From: Exiguobacterium sp. RIT594
GTDB lineage: Bacteria; Bacillota; Bacilli; Exiguobacteriales; Exiguobacteriaceae
Assembly: GCF_003339585.1 (NCBI RefSeq)
Contig: NZ_QPKF01000001.1
Span: 620,001 to 684,000, forward strand
DNA length: 64,000 bases
Reading direction: 5' to 3'
Made by a program: the position numbers and the translations under genes. The notes below the pieces were generated by a model. It was not told the origin of the DNA. It saw nothing but the letters and a program-made list of their open reading frames with translations, and did not search any database. Position 1 is the stretch's first letter. Every line of letters begins with the position of its first letter. Shown here piece by piece: positions 47,864-61,116 of the stretch.

Positions 47864-48781
47864 ATGCAGACACGACAACGGATTGCCCATTTTACAAGTC
47901 TTGACGAGCTGTCGACAACTGAAATCGAACGATTGATAAAGCGGGGACTGGAATTGAAACAAGGCGCACCCGCCCGGCCATTGCCGAAGAAAACCGTCGC
48001 TAACTTATTTTTCGAACATTCGACCCGGACCAAATGTTCGTTTGACATGGCAGAATATCATCTCGGATTGCACGTCCTGCCATTCGAAACAGCGACCTCA
48101 TCCGTTCAAAAAGGTGAAACGTTACTGGATACATGTAAGACGTTACAGGCGATTGGCGTCGATGCGCTCGTCATCCGTCACGGAGAGACCGGTTATTACG
48201 AACCACTGCAACACCATCTGGCGATTCCAATCATTAATGCCGGAGACGGTAGCGGACAGCATCCCTCACAATCCTTACTGGATTTGATGACCATGTACGA
48301 GACATACGGTGATGTCAGCGGGAAAACGATCGTCATCTGCGGGGATCTCCGGCATAGCCGGGTGGCCCGCTCCAATGCACACGTCTTACAGCGGTTGGGA
48401 GCGACCGTCATCGGTTCCGGACCGAGGGAATGGTTCGATGAAACGATGGGAATCACTTACCGGGAGATGGATGAGGCAGTAGCCACGAGTGATATCATCA
48501 TGCTGCTCCGGGTTCAGCATGAACGGCATGCGGATAAGCAGTCGTTTGCAACAGATGAGTATCACGAACGGTACGGTTTAACGGGGAAACGGATGAACCG
48601 GATTCGGCCGGATGCGATTGTGTTACATCCCGCACCGGTCAACCGCGGCGTTGAAATTGCCGAAGAACTGGTTGAACATCCGCAATCACGTATCTTTGAT
48701 CAGATGACGAACGGTGTGTTTGCGCGAATGGCGATTTTAGAACGGGCGTTTGAGACAGAAACGACAAAGGAGACGATATAA
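47864..48781 (+). CDS. pyrB: Aspartate carbamoyltransferase catalytic subunit
   Basis: A 305-residue enzyme joining carbamoyl phosphate and aspartate to N-carbamoyl aspartate. It has the carbamoyl phosphate loop [18 protein letters not shown], the [14 protein letters not shown] motif, and [13 protein letters not shown] near the C-terminus. No regulatory PyrI subunit is encoded nearby, as usual in Bacillota. ATG 47864 with aaaggagag upstream is used; the in-frame ATG 47840 lies within the terminator T-run. pyrC starts one base after the stop. Confidence 0.97.
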   Translation: MQTRQRIAHFTSLDELSTTEIERLIKRGLELKQGAPARPLPKKTVANLFFEHSTRTKCSFDMAEYHLGLHVLPFETATSSVQKGETLLDTCKTLQAIGVDALVIRHGETGYYEPLQHHLAIPIINAGDGSGQHPSQSLLDLMTMYETYGDVSGKTIVICGDLRHSRVARSNAHVLQRLGATVIGSGPREWFDETMGITYREMDEAVATSDIIMLLRVQHERHADKQSFATDEYHERYGLTGKRMNRIRPDAIVLHPAPVNRGVEIAEELVEHPQSRIFDQMTNGVFARMAILERAFETETTKETI

Positions 48782-48782
48782 G

Positions 48783-50054
48783 ATGGCAATCCGAATTGAT
48801 CATGCGACATGGTATAAAAATGGGGAACGGCAAGAGTCGAGCATTCGCATCGAAAATGGAATCTTTACGGAACTCGATGCGACACCGATTGAAACGGATC
48901 AGGTGATTGACGCTAAAGATTATTTGGTTGCACCGGGATTTGTCGATATTCATGTTCATTTACGCGAACCGGGCGGCGAACATAAGGAGACGATCGCGAC
49001 GGGAACGGCAGCAGCGGCAGCAGGCGGATTTACGACGATTTGTCCGATGCCGAACACGCGACCGGTTCCGGATGACCGGGAGACGCTGGATGCGCTCTTT
49101 AAAAAGATTGAAGAAACGGCATCTGTCCGTGTTTTCCCTTATGCGGCGATTTCAAAAAATCAGCTAGGGCAGGAACTCGTCGCATTTGAACAACTGACCG
49201 ATGCCTTCGCTTTCACGGATGACGGAGTCGGTGTCCAAAGTGCCGCTGTCATGCGGGAAGCGATGACACGCGCCGCCGCCGTCAATAAAAGTATCATCGC
49301 CCATTGTGAAGATGATTCGCTAAAGGCAGGTTGTGTCCATGAAGGAGCGTACAGTGCACGCGAAAAGTTACAGGGAATTCCGTCACTGGCCGAAAGCATT
49401 CATATCGCGCGGGATGTCTTGATTGCAGAAGCGACCGGCTGTCATTATCATGTCTGCCATGTCTCGACGAAGGAATCCGTCCGGGTGATCCGGGATGCAA
49501 AACGGGCAGGAATTCGGGTGACGGCGGAAGTCACGCCCCATCATCTGGTGTTAACGGAAGACGATATCGTCGGACGCGATCCAAACTTCAAGATGAATCC
49601 ACCACTTCGGAGCGAAGCGGATCGTCAAGCATTGCTGGAAGGTTTACTGGACGGGACGATTGATTGTATCGCAACGGACCATGCCCCGCATGCAGCAGAG
49701 GAAAAAGCACTCGGCATCGAGCGGGCCCCGTTCGGAATTACAGGATTTGAGACGGCATTTCCGTTGCTGTATACGAAGCTGGTCGAACCGGGCATCGTCA
49801 CGCTTGCCCAGTTGCTCGATTGGCTGTCACGTAAACCGGCTGATTTGTTTGACTTGCCATTTGGACGAATCGAAGTCGGTGCACCTGCCGATCTTGTCCT
49901 ACTCGATCTAACGACAGTCCGGACGGTTCAACCGGATCAGTTTTTCTCGAAAGGGAAAAACACACCATTTAGTGGAGAACGGCTAACGGGCTATCCGGTC
50001 TTGACGCTCGTCGGTGGAGAAATTGTATTCAAGGGGGAAATGACACATGTCTAA
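48783..50054 (+). CDS. pyrC: Dihydroorotase (type I)
   Basis: A 423-residue zinc amidohydrolase that closes carbamoyl aspartate to dihydroorotate. It has the metal motif [29 protein letters not shown], the third zinc region [12 protein letters not shown], and the catalytic-type [10 protein letters not shown]. Length and motifs match the Bacillus class I enzyme. ATG 48783 with aaaggag upstream is used; the longer frame begins inside pyrB. It overlaps carA by eight bases. Confidence 0.96.
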   Translation: MAIRIDHATWYKNGERQESSIRIENGIFTELDATPIETDQVIDAKDYLVAPGFVDIHVHLREPGGEHKETIATGTAAAAAGGFTTICPMPNTRPVPDDRETLDALFKKIEETASVRVFPYAAISKNQLGQELVAFEQLTDAFAFTDDGVGVQSAAVMREAMTRAAAVNKSIIAHCEDDSLKAGCVHEGAYSAREKLQGIPSLAESIHIARDVLIAEATGCHYHVCHVSTKESVRVIRDAKRAGIRVTAEVTPHHLVLTEDDIVGRDPNFKMNPPLRSEADRQALLEGLLDGTIDCIATDHAPHAAEEKALGIERAPFGITGFETAFPLLYTKLVEPGIVTLAQLLDWLSRKPADLFDLPFGRIEVGAPADLVLLDLTTVRTVQPDQFFSKGKNTPFSGERLTGYPVLTLVGGEIVFKGEMTHV

Positions 50055-51135
50055 ACGGACGTTGATTTTAGAAGATGGAATGGTGTTTGAAGGAGAAGCA
50101 TTTGGTTCAAGCGAGGTGACGATGGGGGAAGTGGTCTTCCAAACAGGCATGACCGGGTATCAAGAGATGTTATCCGATCCTTCCTACTGTGATCAAATGA
50201 TCGTCTTAACCAATCCGTTGATCGGCAACTACGGCATGAACCGCGATGACTATGAAACGACCCGTCCGCTTGCGAAAGCACTGATCGTCCGGGAAGTCTG
50301 TCATACACCATCAAACTTCCGCTCCCAGACGTCACTTGCAACGGCTCTAGAGGAATTCAACATTCCCGGTTTAACGGGAATCGATACCCGTCAGTTAACC
50401 CGACACCTGCGTTCAAAAGGAGTCATGCGGGGACTCCTCGTCGATGGAGCGTACGAGTTGTCCGAGCAACTGGAACGGATTCAACAGATGACGCTTGCGA
50501 CCGATCAGGTCAAACGAGCTTCGACGGAACGCGCCTATGTCATCCCGGGTGCCGGTCCACGGATCGTCTTGGTTGATTTCGGTGCCAAACTCGGGATTAT
50601 CCGGGAGCTTGTCCGACGCGGATGTGAAGTCGTCGTCGTCCCGCACGACGTGACGGCGAAGGATGTCTTGCGTTACGTACCGGACGGTGTCATGTTATCG
50701 AACGGTCCCGGAAATCCAAAAGATGTTCCGACCGCGATTCCCTTAATTCAGGAACTGACCGGTCAAGTCGTCATCTTTGGCATCTGTCTTGGTCATCAAT
50801 TGATTGCCTTGGCGCATGGAGCAGATACGTTTAAATTACCGTTCGGTCACCGCGGAGCAAACCACCCGGTCGAAGATCTTCAAACGGGACAAGTCAGTAT
50901 CACGTCACAAAATCATGGTTACGCTGTCGAGGAACAGTCGCTGGTCGGATTGAATCTCAAACTGACGCACCGGGCGATCAATGATGGGACCGTTGAAGGA
51001 ATCCGGCATACGATCCACCCCGTCTTTTCCGTTCAGTATCATCCTGAAGCTTCTCCCGGACCAATGGATGCCAATGATTTATTTGATCAATTTTTAACAG
51101 AAATCACGAACCAACAGGAGGTCTCTCATGCCTAA
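50047..51135 (+). CDS. carA: Carbamoyl-phosphate synthase small (glutaminase) subunit
   Basis: A 362-residue amidotransferase that frees ammonia from glutamine for CarB. The class I glutaminase triad is visible: Cys in FGICLGHQL and the His/Glu pair in [12 protein letters not shown]-terminal motifs are [10 protein letters not shown] and [16 protein letters not shown]. This is the pyrimidine-linked copy (pyrAA in B. subtilis); any arginine-linked copy would lie elsewhere. It overlaps pyrC and carB by eight bases each. Confidence 0.97.
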   Translation: MSKRTLILEDGMVFEGEAFGSSEVTMGEVVFQTGMTGYQEMLSDPSYCDQMIVLTNPLIGNYGMNRDDYETTRPLAKALIVREVCHTPSNFRSQTSLATALEEFNIPGLTGIDTRQLTRHLRSKGVMRGLLVDGAYELSEQLERIQQMTLATDQVKRASTERAYVIPGAGPRIVLVDFGAKLGIIRELVRRGCEVVVVPHDVTAKDVLRYVPDGVMLSNGPGNPKDVPTAIPLIQELTGQVVIFGICLGHQLIALAHGADTFKLPFGHRGANHPVEDLQTGQVSITSQNHGYAVEEQSLVGLNLKLTHRAINDGTVEGIRHTIHPVFSVQYHPEASPGPMDANDLFDQFLTEITNQQEVSHA

Positions 51136-54100
51136 ACGTCAAGATATTCAAAAGATTCTCGTTATCGGATCCGGTCCAATCGTCATCGGACAAGCGGCGG
51201 AATTTGATTATGCCGGAACACAAGCCTGCCAAGCCTTAAAAGAGGAAGGGTACGAAGTCGTTCTCGTTAACTCCAATCCGGCGACCATCATGACGGATCC
51301 GACAGTAGCCGACCGCGTGTACATTGAACCGTTACAAGCAGAGTTTGTTTCCCGGATTATCCGGAAAGAACGTCCCGATGCGTTACTCGCGACTCTCGGC
51401 GGACAAACGGGTCTGAATCTTGCTGTTGAACTGGATCGACTGGGTGTTCTTGCGGAATACGGCGTCGAGCTGCTCGGAACGAAGCTGACGGCAATCGAGG
51501 AAGCGGAAGATCGTGATTTGTTCAGAAAATTGATGTTTAGACTTGGGCACGGTGTTCCGGAAAGTGAGATCGTGCATACGGTCGAAGAAGCCGAGGACTT
51601 TTGTGCGAAAATCGGTCTTCCAATCATTATTCGACCGGCATATACGCTTGGAGGAACCGGTGGCGGCATCGCTGAAACGATGGATGAGTTCATCCGGATT
51701 GTCGAAGGCGGACTGAAAGCCAGTCCAGCGACACAGGTTTTACTTGAGAAATCCATCGCCGGGATGAAAGAAGTCGAATTTGAAGTCATGCGTGACGCGA
51801 CGAACCAGGCAATCATCGTCTGTGCGATGGAAAACTTTGATCCGGTTGGTGTCCACACGGGTGATTCGATTGTCTTTGCCCCGACACAAACGTTATCCGA
51901 CCGCGATTATCAGATGATGCGTAATGTATCGCTCGATATCATTCGTGCACTCGGGATCGAAGGCGGGTGCAATATTCAATTCGCACTCGATCCGGTCAGT
52001 TTCACGTATTATGTCATCGAAGTGAATCCGCGCGTCTCCCGTTCTTCGGCACTGGCTTCGAAAGCCACAGGATATCCGATTGCTAAACTGGCCGCAAAAA
52101 TCGCCGTCGGGTATGCCTTATCCGAGTTGAAGAATCCGATTACGGAAACGAGCTTTGCTTCGTTCGAACCGGCACTCGACTATGTTGTCGCCAAGATTCC
52201 ACGGTGGCCGTTTGATAAGTTTGAATCAGCTGACCGGACACTTGGGACGCAGATGAAAGCGACGGGTGAAGTGATGGCCATGGGGCGGACGATGGAGGAA
52301 GCTTTGCTGAAAGCAGTCCGTTCGCTTGAAATCGGTCAATCCGATTTACACATGACACGTTTTGCTGAAATGAATGAAGCCGATCTGCACCGTCAAATCG
52401 TCAAAGCGACGGATGAACGATTGTTTGCCCTCTATGCCGGCATCGAACGTGGTTATACCGTCGAACAGCTGCACGAATGGACAAGCATCGACCGGTTATT
52501 CTTAGAAAAACTGCATCACATCCACCGAATTGAACAAGATATCGTCAAGAACGGATTGACACAGGAACGCCTGCGTCATGCCAAACGTTATGGCTTCAGT
52601 GACCAAATGCTCGCCCGGATCACGCAACAAACCGAGACAGCTGTCCGGTCTATCCGCAACGAAGCGGGACTGCATCCGGTCTATAAAATGGTTGATACGT
52701 GTGCAGCGGAATTTGCATCCGACACACCGTATTACTACGGTACGTACGAAGTTGAAAACGAAGCGGCACCAACGACACGGCCGTCGATTCTCGTCCTCGG
52801 TTCCGGACCGATCCGGATCGGGCAAGGGGTGGAGTTTGATTATGCAACGGTCCACTCGATTCAAGCGATTCGTGAAGCGGGATATGAAGCCATCATCGTC
52901 AACAATAACCCGGAGACGGTCTCAACTGACTTCTCGATTTCTGACCGGCTCTATTTTGAACCCTTGACGACGGAAGATGTCTTGGAAGTCATCCAGAATG
53001 AACAGCCGATCGGGGTCATCGTGCAATTCGGCGGACAGACGGCGATCAATTTAGCTGAATCACTGGAAGCGGAAGGGGTGAAGATTCTTGGAACGTCTCT
53101 TGAGGATCTCGACCGGGCAGAAGACCGGAAACAGTTTGAAGCAGCCCTGACACAGCTTGAAATTCCGCAACCTCCGGGAAAAACTGCCATCACGGTAGCT
53201 GAAGCGACAGACGCGGCAAGCGAACTCGGGTATCCGGTTCTCGTCCGCCCGTCGTATGTCCTTGGCGGACGCGCGATGGAGATTGTCTATGGACAACAGG
53301 AACTCGAACATTATATGAAACACGCCGTCATTGCCTCACCGGAACGTCCGGTTCTCGTCGACCGTTATTTGACCGGAATGGAACTTGAGGTGGATGCGAT
53401 TTGTGACGGGGAAGATGTCGTCATTCCGGGCATCATGGAACATATTGAACGGGCCGGCGTCCACTCCGGGGATTCCATCGGCGTTTATCCGCCGCAACGT
53501 GTACCGCAAGCGATCAAGGATTTGATTGTCGATTATACGACACGGATTGCCAAAGCCTTCCGGATCAAAGGATTGCTTAATATCCAATTCGTCTTTGCAG
53601 ACGGAGAACTGTATGTGCTCGAAGTCAATCCGCGGGCAAGCCGGACCGTCCCGTTCATCTCAAAAGTCACCGGCTTACCGGTTGCACGTCTGGCGACGAA
53701 TGTCATCTTGGGAGATACGCTTGCGTCTTACGGATTGACGAGTGGCGTTTTACCGGAAGAAGAACTGGTCTCTGTAAAAGTACCGGTCTTCTCGTTTGCG
53801 AAGCTGAAGGAAGTCGACCCGTCGCTCGGACCGGAGATGAAATCGACCGGAGAAGTCATTGGAACGGACCGGACACTTGAAAAAGCACTTTATAAAGGGT
53901 TGCTTGCCTCCGGTATGGCGATTCCGGAACACGGCCGGGTCTTGCTGACGGTTGCCGATCAGGATAAACAGGAAATGCTCGATCTCGCCAAACGCTTTAC
54001 AGCACTCGGCTTTACACTCCTCGCCACGGCGGGAACTGCCAGTGTCTTGGCGGAGAACGGTCTGCGTGTCCAAGTCGTCGGTAAGCTCGGTTCGGAACAA

Positions 54101-54336
54101 GGATCAATGCTCGAATGGATTGAAAAAGCGGAAGTCGAATATGTCATCAATACGATGAGTCGGGATTCGCAAGTTACGAAAGACGGCTTCATCATTCGCC
54201 GGGCAGCAGCAGAAAACAATGTCGTCTGCCTGACATCTCTTGATACAGCCGAAGCCTTGTTACGGGTCATTGAAAGTCTGTCCTTTGAAGCCAGCGCCAT
54301 TCAACCGTTCGACTATATGAAAAAGGCGGTGACTCG

Positions 54337-54340
<4 letters not shown>
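51128..54340 (+). CDS. carB: Carbamoyl-phosphate synthase large subunit
   Basis: A 1070-residue enzyme with two homologous ATP-grasp halves (about 1-400 and 545-935), an oligomerisation domain between them and a C-terminal MGS-like allosteric domain (about 936-1070). It makes carbamoyl phosphate from bicarbonate, ammonia and two ATP. The two halves start with [22 protein letters not shown] and [43 protein letters not shown] and [20 protein letters not shown] are the paired metal sites. It overlaps pyrK by four bases. Confidence 0.97.
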
Positions 54341-56663
<2,323 letters not shown>

Positions 56664-56667
<4 letters not shown>

Positions 56668-57305
56668 ATCAACTGGCACAGGCATTACTTGAAATCGAGG
56701 CGGTCACGTTAGCACCGACGACACCGTATACGTGGGCAAGCGGATTACGATCGCCGATTTATTGCGATAACCGGCTGACTTTATCCAGTCCGGCCGTTCG
56801 GACGCTGATTGCCGACAAATTAGCGGAACGCATCCGTCCTTTAAACGTCGATGTCATCGCGGGGACGGCAACAGCCGGTATTCCGCATGCGGCGCTCGTC
56901 GCGGAACGACTTGGCCTTCCAATGATTTATATCCGAGGGAGTGCGAAAGGACACGGAAAAGGGAATCAGATTGAAGGACGTTTGCAAGCCGGACAACGGG
57001 TCATCGTCGTCGAAGACTTATTGTCGACGGGGATGTCTTCGATTGAAGCCACACAAGCCGTCGAAGCAGCCGGGGGAACCGTCGTCCGGATTCAAGCCAT
57101 CTTCTCTTACGGCATGACACGACTGAAGGAAAACTTAACGGCGGCCGAAGTGGAAGCGGATGCGTTATTGACGTTCACAGAATTGCTGGAGACAGCTGTC
57201 GAGACGGCCTACATTTCTAAAGAAGAACGAGACGCTTTACAGACCTGGTCGGTCGATCCGGTGAAGTGGAGTGAAGCGTTCCTGGCGGTCGCAAAACAGA
57301 ATTAA
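56664..57305 (+). CDS. pyrE: Orotate phosphoribosyltransferase
   Basis: A 213-residue enzyme joining orotate and PRPP to OMP, before PyrF. It has YTWASGLRSPIYCDNR (orotate loop), VIAGTATAGIPHAALVAERLGLPMIYIRGSAKGHGKGNQIEG (flexible catalytic loop) and the PRPP motif VIVVEDLLSTGMSSIEA. It is the last gene of the pyr operon; a terminator follows at 57331-57378. With it the operon encodes every step from bicarbonate and glutamine to UMP. Confidence 0.97.
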
Positions 57306-57330
57306 TCACGACAGCATGAGTGAAGTGATC

Positions 57331-57379
57331 CGAGCATGACGGAAATGATGAGAATCATCCGTCATGCGTTCTGTTTTTT
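57331..57379 (+). terminator. Intrinsic terminator of the pyr operon
   Basis: Ten-base stem gcatgacgga / tccgtcatgc (57334-57343 with 57358-57367), inner tgat/atca pairing, then gttctgtttttt. Confidence 0.8.
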
Positions 57380-57415
57380 GATACACTGAAAACAAAGAAA
57401 AGGAGCTGTTTTCAG

Positions 57416-58225
57416 ATGTTGACCCATTATCGTGATTATGAGAGCTTCAAACAGGTTGCGCTCCCGTTGCTTGAACGACGACCTGATGTTCATCAGTTGC
57501 CGCTCGGGATACTCGAACGGGGGGATGTCCCGATTTTGATGGCGATTGCAGAAGAGGGAGACCGGACGATTGTCGTCCTGCAAACAATTGAAGAACAGGC
57601 GATCCTGGCAGGGGATGTGTTTACATACGAAGGAATCCGAAAGTTATCACGGATTTTGAACTGCCCCGGATATGTCGGCGAGCAGGCAATCATTAAACCG
57701 TTGCTGGCTTCGCACAGTCCGTTTCAAATCAAGATGGATCAAGGGATTTACGCATTGACGACGGTGATTCCTCCGGTAACGCTCGACTATGAGTTCCGTC
57801 TGATCGAGGAACGATTTGCTGATCAGGCTGTTGCGTTCGGCTGGTCATTCATCCAAGAGACCGGGGCCTTACCCGCGACAGAACGCAGTCGTTTGAAAAA
57901 TGAACAAACGATCCGAAAACATATTCAAGCAGATACCTTGTTTGGTCTGTTCGACGGGGAGCAGTTGCTCGCGATGGCGTCTTCCAGTCGACCAACTGCT
58001 TCCGGTGTGACGATTTCGTATGTCTTCACCCCGCAAAAACGGCGGAAACAGGGGATTGCTTCTTACTTAGTGGCCTGTTTGTCCGAGCATTTATTACAGC
58101 AATATCCGATGGTGTCATTGTATACGGACTGGTCGAATCCGACGTCGAACAAGATTTATCAGGCAGTCGGCTTTGAACTCGTCGGACGTTCGGTACAAAT
58201 TACGAAACGTCCGAAATACCAATGA
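57416..58225 (+). CDS. GNAT-family N-acetyltransferase
   Basis: A 269-residue protein with a C-terminal GNAT domain. The acetyl-CoA motif is visible as VFTPQKRRKQGIASYLVACL, followed by MVSLYTDWSNPTSNKIYQAVGFELVG, the typical C-terminal strand and loop. The N-terminal 130 residues are a divergent, GNAT-like half with no clear motif. The acceptor is unknown. It has its own ribosome binding site (aaaggagctg) and terminators on both sides, so it is a single-gene unit. B. subtilis does not have this gene at the equivalent place. Confidence 0.85.
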   Translation: MLTHYRDYESFKQVALPLLERRPDVHQLPLGILERGDVPILMAIAEEGDRTIVVLQTIEEQAILAGDVFTYEGIRKLSRILNCPGYVGEQAIIKPLLASHSPFQIKMDQGIYALTTVIPPVTLDYEFRLIEERFADQAVAFGWSFIQETGALPATERSRLKNEQTIRKHIQADTLFGLFDGEQLLAMASSSRPTASGVTISYVFTPQKRRKQGIASYLVACLSEHLLQQYPMVSLYTDWSNPTSNKIYQAVGFELVGRSVQITKRPKYQ

Positions 58226-58237
58226 CCGGATGACACC

Positions 58238-58292
58238 ATGAAAAAGCAGCAGTGCTTTCCTGAATCAGGAGGAAGCCCTGCTGCTTTTGTTG
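58238..58292 (+). terminator. Intrinsic terminator after the GNAT gene
   Basis: Stem aaaagcagcagtgctttcct / aggaggaagccctgctgctttt with small mismatches. It lies between convergent genes and may also serve the minus-strand gene. Confidence 0.8.
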
Positions 58293-58307
58293 TAGAAATA
58301 AGGTGTG

Positions 58308-59279
58308 TTAAAACGTCGCGATGATTTTTCCGCGGACGTGGCGTTCTGACAAACGTTGTAAGCCTTTGACGATGTCTGCCGCCGGAATTTCTTCCGTGAC
58401 GAGCGGATCCAGTTCTTTTGCTGCAACGAGTTTTAGAAGCTCATTCGCCATATGACCAAGGTTTCGAATGGCACGGTCATCTTCGCTCGCATAAGCAGCA
58501 GCGAGTGCGACTTCATGAACGGACGGAGAGAGCGTAAACGGTTTGACGACCGATTGATCGGGTCCACCGGCGATGAAGGCCAGTTGACCGGAAAAAGCGA
58601 GGCGTCCAAAATCAGCTGTTGCTTCGTCGCGACCTACCGTGTTGAAAATTAAATCAGCACCGCGACCGTTCGTCCAGTTTCGGATGGCTTCTGTTACGTT
58701 TTCTTTTTTATAGTCGATGGCAAGATCCGCACCGAGTTTCTTGACCCAATCGTGATTTTCCGTTGAGGCCGTCGTCGCAACGGAGAGCCCAAGACGTTTG
58801 GCGAGTTGGATCCCGATTCCGCCGACACCACCCGCACCGGCATGGATGAGGATCGTTTCTTTACCGGTCGTGTTCATCTTTTGAACGATTGCTTCATAGG
58901 CGGTCATCCCGGCACACAAAATCGCCGCTGCCTCGGTGAAGCTGACAGCATCCGGAATCTTGGCCAGGGCACGGGCATCGACGACTGCATATTCCGCAAA
59001 AGCTCCGTTTTTTTGGAGGTTCGTATGGATTGCCACCCGGTCACCGGGCTCGACCTCCGTTACGTTTTCCCCCACTTGTTCGACGATACCGGTTAAATCA
59101 ACACCCGGAATATGCGGGTACGTCCAAGCCGGATTCTTCGTTGCTTTGTAATCAACAGGATTTAAAGCGGCCGCTTGGACGCGAATCATGGCCTGTCCTT
59201 CACCCGGTGTGGGGGTTTCGACTTCTTCAAATGTCCATTGATTGATAGTGTCGCCTGCGTGATTTAGCCATGCTTTCAT
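58308..59279 (-). CDS. Medium-chain dehydrogenase/reductase, NADPH:quinone reductase-like
   Basis: A 323-residue oxidoreductase of the zinc-free MDR branch. It has ALNPVDYKATKNPAWTYPHIPGVDLTGIVEQVG at the N-terminus, the nucleotide loop IHAGAGGVGGIGIQLAKRLG, and DLIFNTVGRD. The structural zinc Cys residues of alcohol dehydrogenases are absent, which fits quinone or enal reductases. It lies one base after the VOC gene on the same strand and opposite an HxlR-type regulator. The trio looks like a small detoxification unit for electrophiles, but the substrate is not known. Confidence 0.9.
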   Translation of the reverse strand: MKAWLNHAGDTINQWTFEEVETPTPGEGQAMIRVQAAALNPVDYKATKNPAWTYPHIPGVDLTGIVEQVGENVTEVEPGDRVAIHTNLQKNGAFAEYAVVDARALAKIPDAVSFTEAAAILCAGMTAYEAIVQKMNTTGKETILIHAGAGGVGGIGIQLAKRLGLSVATTASTENHDWVKKLGADLAIDYKKENVTEAIRNWTNGRGADLIFNTVGRDEATADFGRLAFSGQLAFIAGGPDQSVVKPFTLSPSVHEVALAAAYASEDDRAIRNLGHMANELLKLVAAKELDPLVTEEIPAADIVKGLQRLSERHVRGKIIATF

Positions 59280-59280
59280 T

Positions 59281-59772
59281 TTAATACGCTCCTTCCGAGT
59301 AGGTCAGTTCATACGAATGGGAATACAGTTCAACGAGGTTGCCGAACGGATCTTCACAGTACACCATCCGGTACGGTTTTTCGCCCGGATAATATTCACG
59401 GATCGGCATCCGTTGTTTGCCGCCGTGCGCGACGATTTTTTCGACCATGCCTTCGATGTCCGGATCTTGAATCGCATAGTGGAAAATACCTGTTTTCCAA
59501 AATTCAAAGTTGTTGTCCGGCTGTTCATTGTTCGGGAACTCAAATAACTCGATCCCGACCCGGTCACCCGTCGCCATATGCGCAATGCGGAATTTTTCCC
59601 AGCCGGCTCCGAAGACATCCGTACACATGACACCGATCGGCGAATCGTCTTCTACGACATCGGACGGTTCCATGATGATATACCAGCCCATGACCTCCGA
59701 GTAAAACGAAATGGCTTGTTCTAAGTTTGGGACAGACAGTCCGATGTGCGAAAAATTACGTGGATACGTCAT
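59281..59772 (-). CDS. VOC-family (glyoxalase/dioxygenase fold) protein
   Basis: A 163-residue vicinal oxygen chelate protein. It has FSHIGLSVPNLEQAISFYSEVMGW at the start, GIELFEFPNNEQPDNNFEFWKTGIFHYAIQDPD in the middle and CEDPFGNLVELYSHSYE at the end, giving metal-ligand candidates H8-type, H near 107 and E near 152. Such proteins include glyoxalases, thiol transferases and dioxygenases; the reaction cannot be assigned. Its start has caaaggagctgg. It is cotranscribed with the MDR gene and divergent from the HxlR gene. Confidence 0.9.
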   Translation of the reverse strand: MTYPRNFSHIGLSVPNLEQAISFYSEVMGWYIIMEPSDVVEDDSPIGVMCTDVFGAGWEKFRIAHMATGDRVGIELFEFPNNEQPDNNFEFWKTGIFHYAIQDPDIEGMVEKIVAHGGKQRMPIREYYPGEKPYRMVYCEDPFGNLVELYSHSYELTYSEGAY

Positions 59773-59797
59773 AACATCCAGCTCCTTTGCATTTTGA

Positions 59798-59826
59798 TTT
59801 ACGACAACGATAACTTACGATACACT
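59798..59826 (+). promoter_or_regulatory. Possible sigma-A promoter of the hxlR-type gene
   Basis: TTTACG at 59798-59803 and TACACT at 59821-59826 with a 17-base spacer, within the 106-base divergent gap. Repeated ACGA/TACG steps follow, but no clear palindromic operator was found. Confidence 0.45.
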
Positions 59827-59878
59827 CGACTGCATAGTACGCACTTTGAAGTAACTACCTGAAGGAGAGACGGAAACA

Positions 59879-60178
59879 ATGACGACAGAACAATTTCCAG
59901 TCAATCGGGCGCTCGCCATCATCGGCGGGAAATGGCGTCCACAGTTATATTGCACGCTAGAAGACGGTCCGAAACGTTTTTTAGAGTTACAACGCGCAAT
60001 TCCGGGTATTTCGCGTAAAGTTTTGACCGATCAGTTAAAGGAACTCGAACGGCTCGGGATGGTTGAACGGATTGAATTTGATGAAGCCGTCTTACATGTC
60101 GAGTACCGGTTGACAGACGCCGCTTATACGTTACAACCTGCGGTAAAAGGTTTATGTGCCTGGGGAGAAGGGAACTAA
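59879..60178 (+). CDS. HxlR-family transcriptional regulator
   Basis: A 99-residue winged-helix regulator: PVNRALAIIGGKWRPQLYCTLEDGPKRFLELQRAIPGISRKVLTDQLKELERLGMVER is the standard HxlR DNA-binding domain, followed by a short dimerisation helix. Many relatives (YodB, HypR) sense quinones or disulfide stress through a Cys just before the PVxxAL motif. Here that position is Phe6, but Cys residues occur at about 25 and 94. It is divergent from the VOC-MDR pair and probably controls it. Confidence 0.9.
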   Translation: MTTEQFPVNRALAIIGGKWRPQLYCTLEDGPKRFLELQRAIPGISRKVLTDQLKELERLGMVERIEFDEAVLHVEYRLTDAAYTLQPAVKGLCAWGEGN

Positions 60179-60218
60179 ATCTTCTGTTGATACCATTAAT
60201 CTCAGGAGGTCATTTTAG

Positions 60219-60908
60219 ATGAAGTTGACTTATCATGGACAGTCTACTGTCACCATCGAAACGAACGGGCACCATATCGTGATTGATCCATTTTTCAGCG
60301 GTAACGATCACGCGATGACGAAGCCGGAAGATGTCAAAGCAGATTTTATCTTGCTGACGCATGCGCACGCTGATCATATGCTGGATGCAGAAGCCATCGC
60401 AAAAGCAACCGGCGCAACGATTGTCGCAACACATGAACTGGCGACTTACCTCAGCTTCAAAGGTTTGAACGTGCATCCGATGAACCTGGGCGGACAGTTC
60501 GAATTTCCGTTTGGTAAAGTCAAAATGACGCAGGCATTCCACTCTTCAAGCATCATTGACGAAGAAAAACAGACAATCACGTATATGGGGATGCCAGCCG
60601 GTTTCTTATTGACGATTGAAGACAAAGTCATTTATCATGCGGGAGATACAGCACTGTTTGGTGATATGGCGCTCTACGGTGCGCATTATGACATCGACCT
60701 CGCCTTCTTGCCGATCGGAGATAACTATACGATGGGGCCTGATGATGCGTTAGTTGCAGCAGACATGCTCCAAGCGAAAGCAGTCGTTCCGGTCCATTAC
60801 GATACATTCGATTTAATCAAACAGGACGCTGAGGCATTTTGTGCGAATCTCGAAGCACAAGGGCAGACGGGGCATGCGTTAAAAATTGACGCATCGATTG
60901 AACTCTAA
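60219..60908 (+). CDS. UPF0173 metal-dependent hydrolase (metallo-beta-lactamase fold, YtkL-like)
   Basis: A 229-residue metallo-beta-lactamase fold protein of the UPF0173 family. Metal-binding motifs are [14 protein letters not shown] (HxHxDH), [19 protein letters not shown] and VPVHYDTF. Family members act as general hydrolases of unknown substrate; B. subtilis YtkL is similar. ATG 60219 follows caggaggt. The gene follows hxlR on the same strand after 40 bases but has no obvious link to it. A terminator follows. Confidence 0.92.
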   Translation: MKLTYHGQSTVTIETNGHHIVIDPFFSGNDHAMTKPEDVKADFILLTHAHADHMLDAEAIAKATGATIVATHELATYLSFKGLNVHPMNLGGQFEFPFGKVKMTQAFHSSSIIDEEKQTITYMGMPAGFLLTIEDKVIYHAGDTALFGDMALYGAHYDIDLAFLPIGDNYTMGPDDALVAADMLQAKAVVPVHYDTFDLIKQDAEAFCANLEAQGQTGHALKIDASIEL

Positions 60909-60949
60909 TATATGGCGAGACCTTCCATGTGAATGTTCTTCGAACATCG

Positions 60950-60997
60950 AAACGGACACTTTTTCTGATGAAGCAGGAAGAGGTGTTCGTTTTTTTG
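60950..60997 (+). terminator. Intrinsic terminator after the UPF0173 gene
   Basis: Sixteen-base imperfect stem aaacggacactttttc / gaagaggtgttcgttt with G-U pairs, then seven T's. Confidence 0.7.
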
Positions 60998-61116
60998 TTG
61001 TGCTCCATCCTCCGCCCGATGGCAATATGTGAACAATTTCGTATGATAAAGAAGGAATGTTGACAGACGAATCATAAATTCGGAATAATGGGAGAGAATT
61101 GGATGGAGGTAGACCA

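Noticed and set aside
51208-51858. 216-codon minus-strand frame opposite carB
   Set aside because: Serine-rich low-complexity translation typical of the reverse complement of a coding gene; carB is intact across it.
59804-59850. Repeated ACGA/TACG steps as an HxlR operator
   Set aside because: No clear inverted repeat of the length expected for an HxlR dimer was found.
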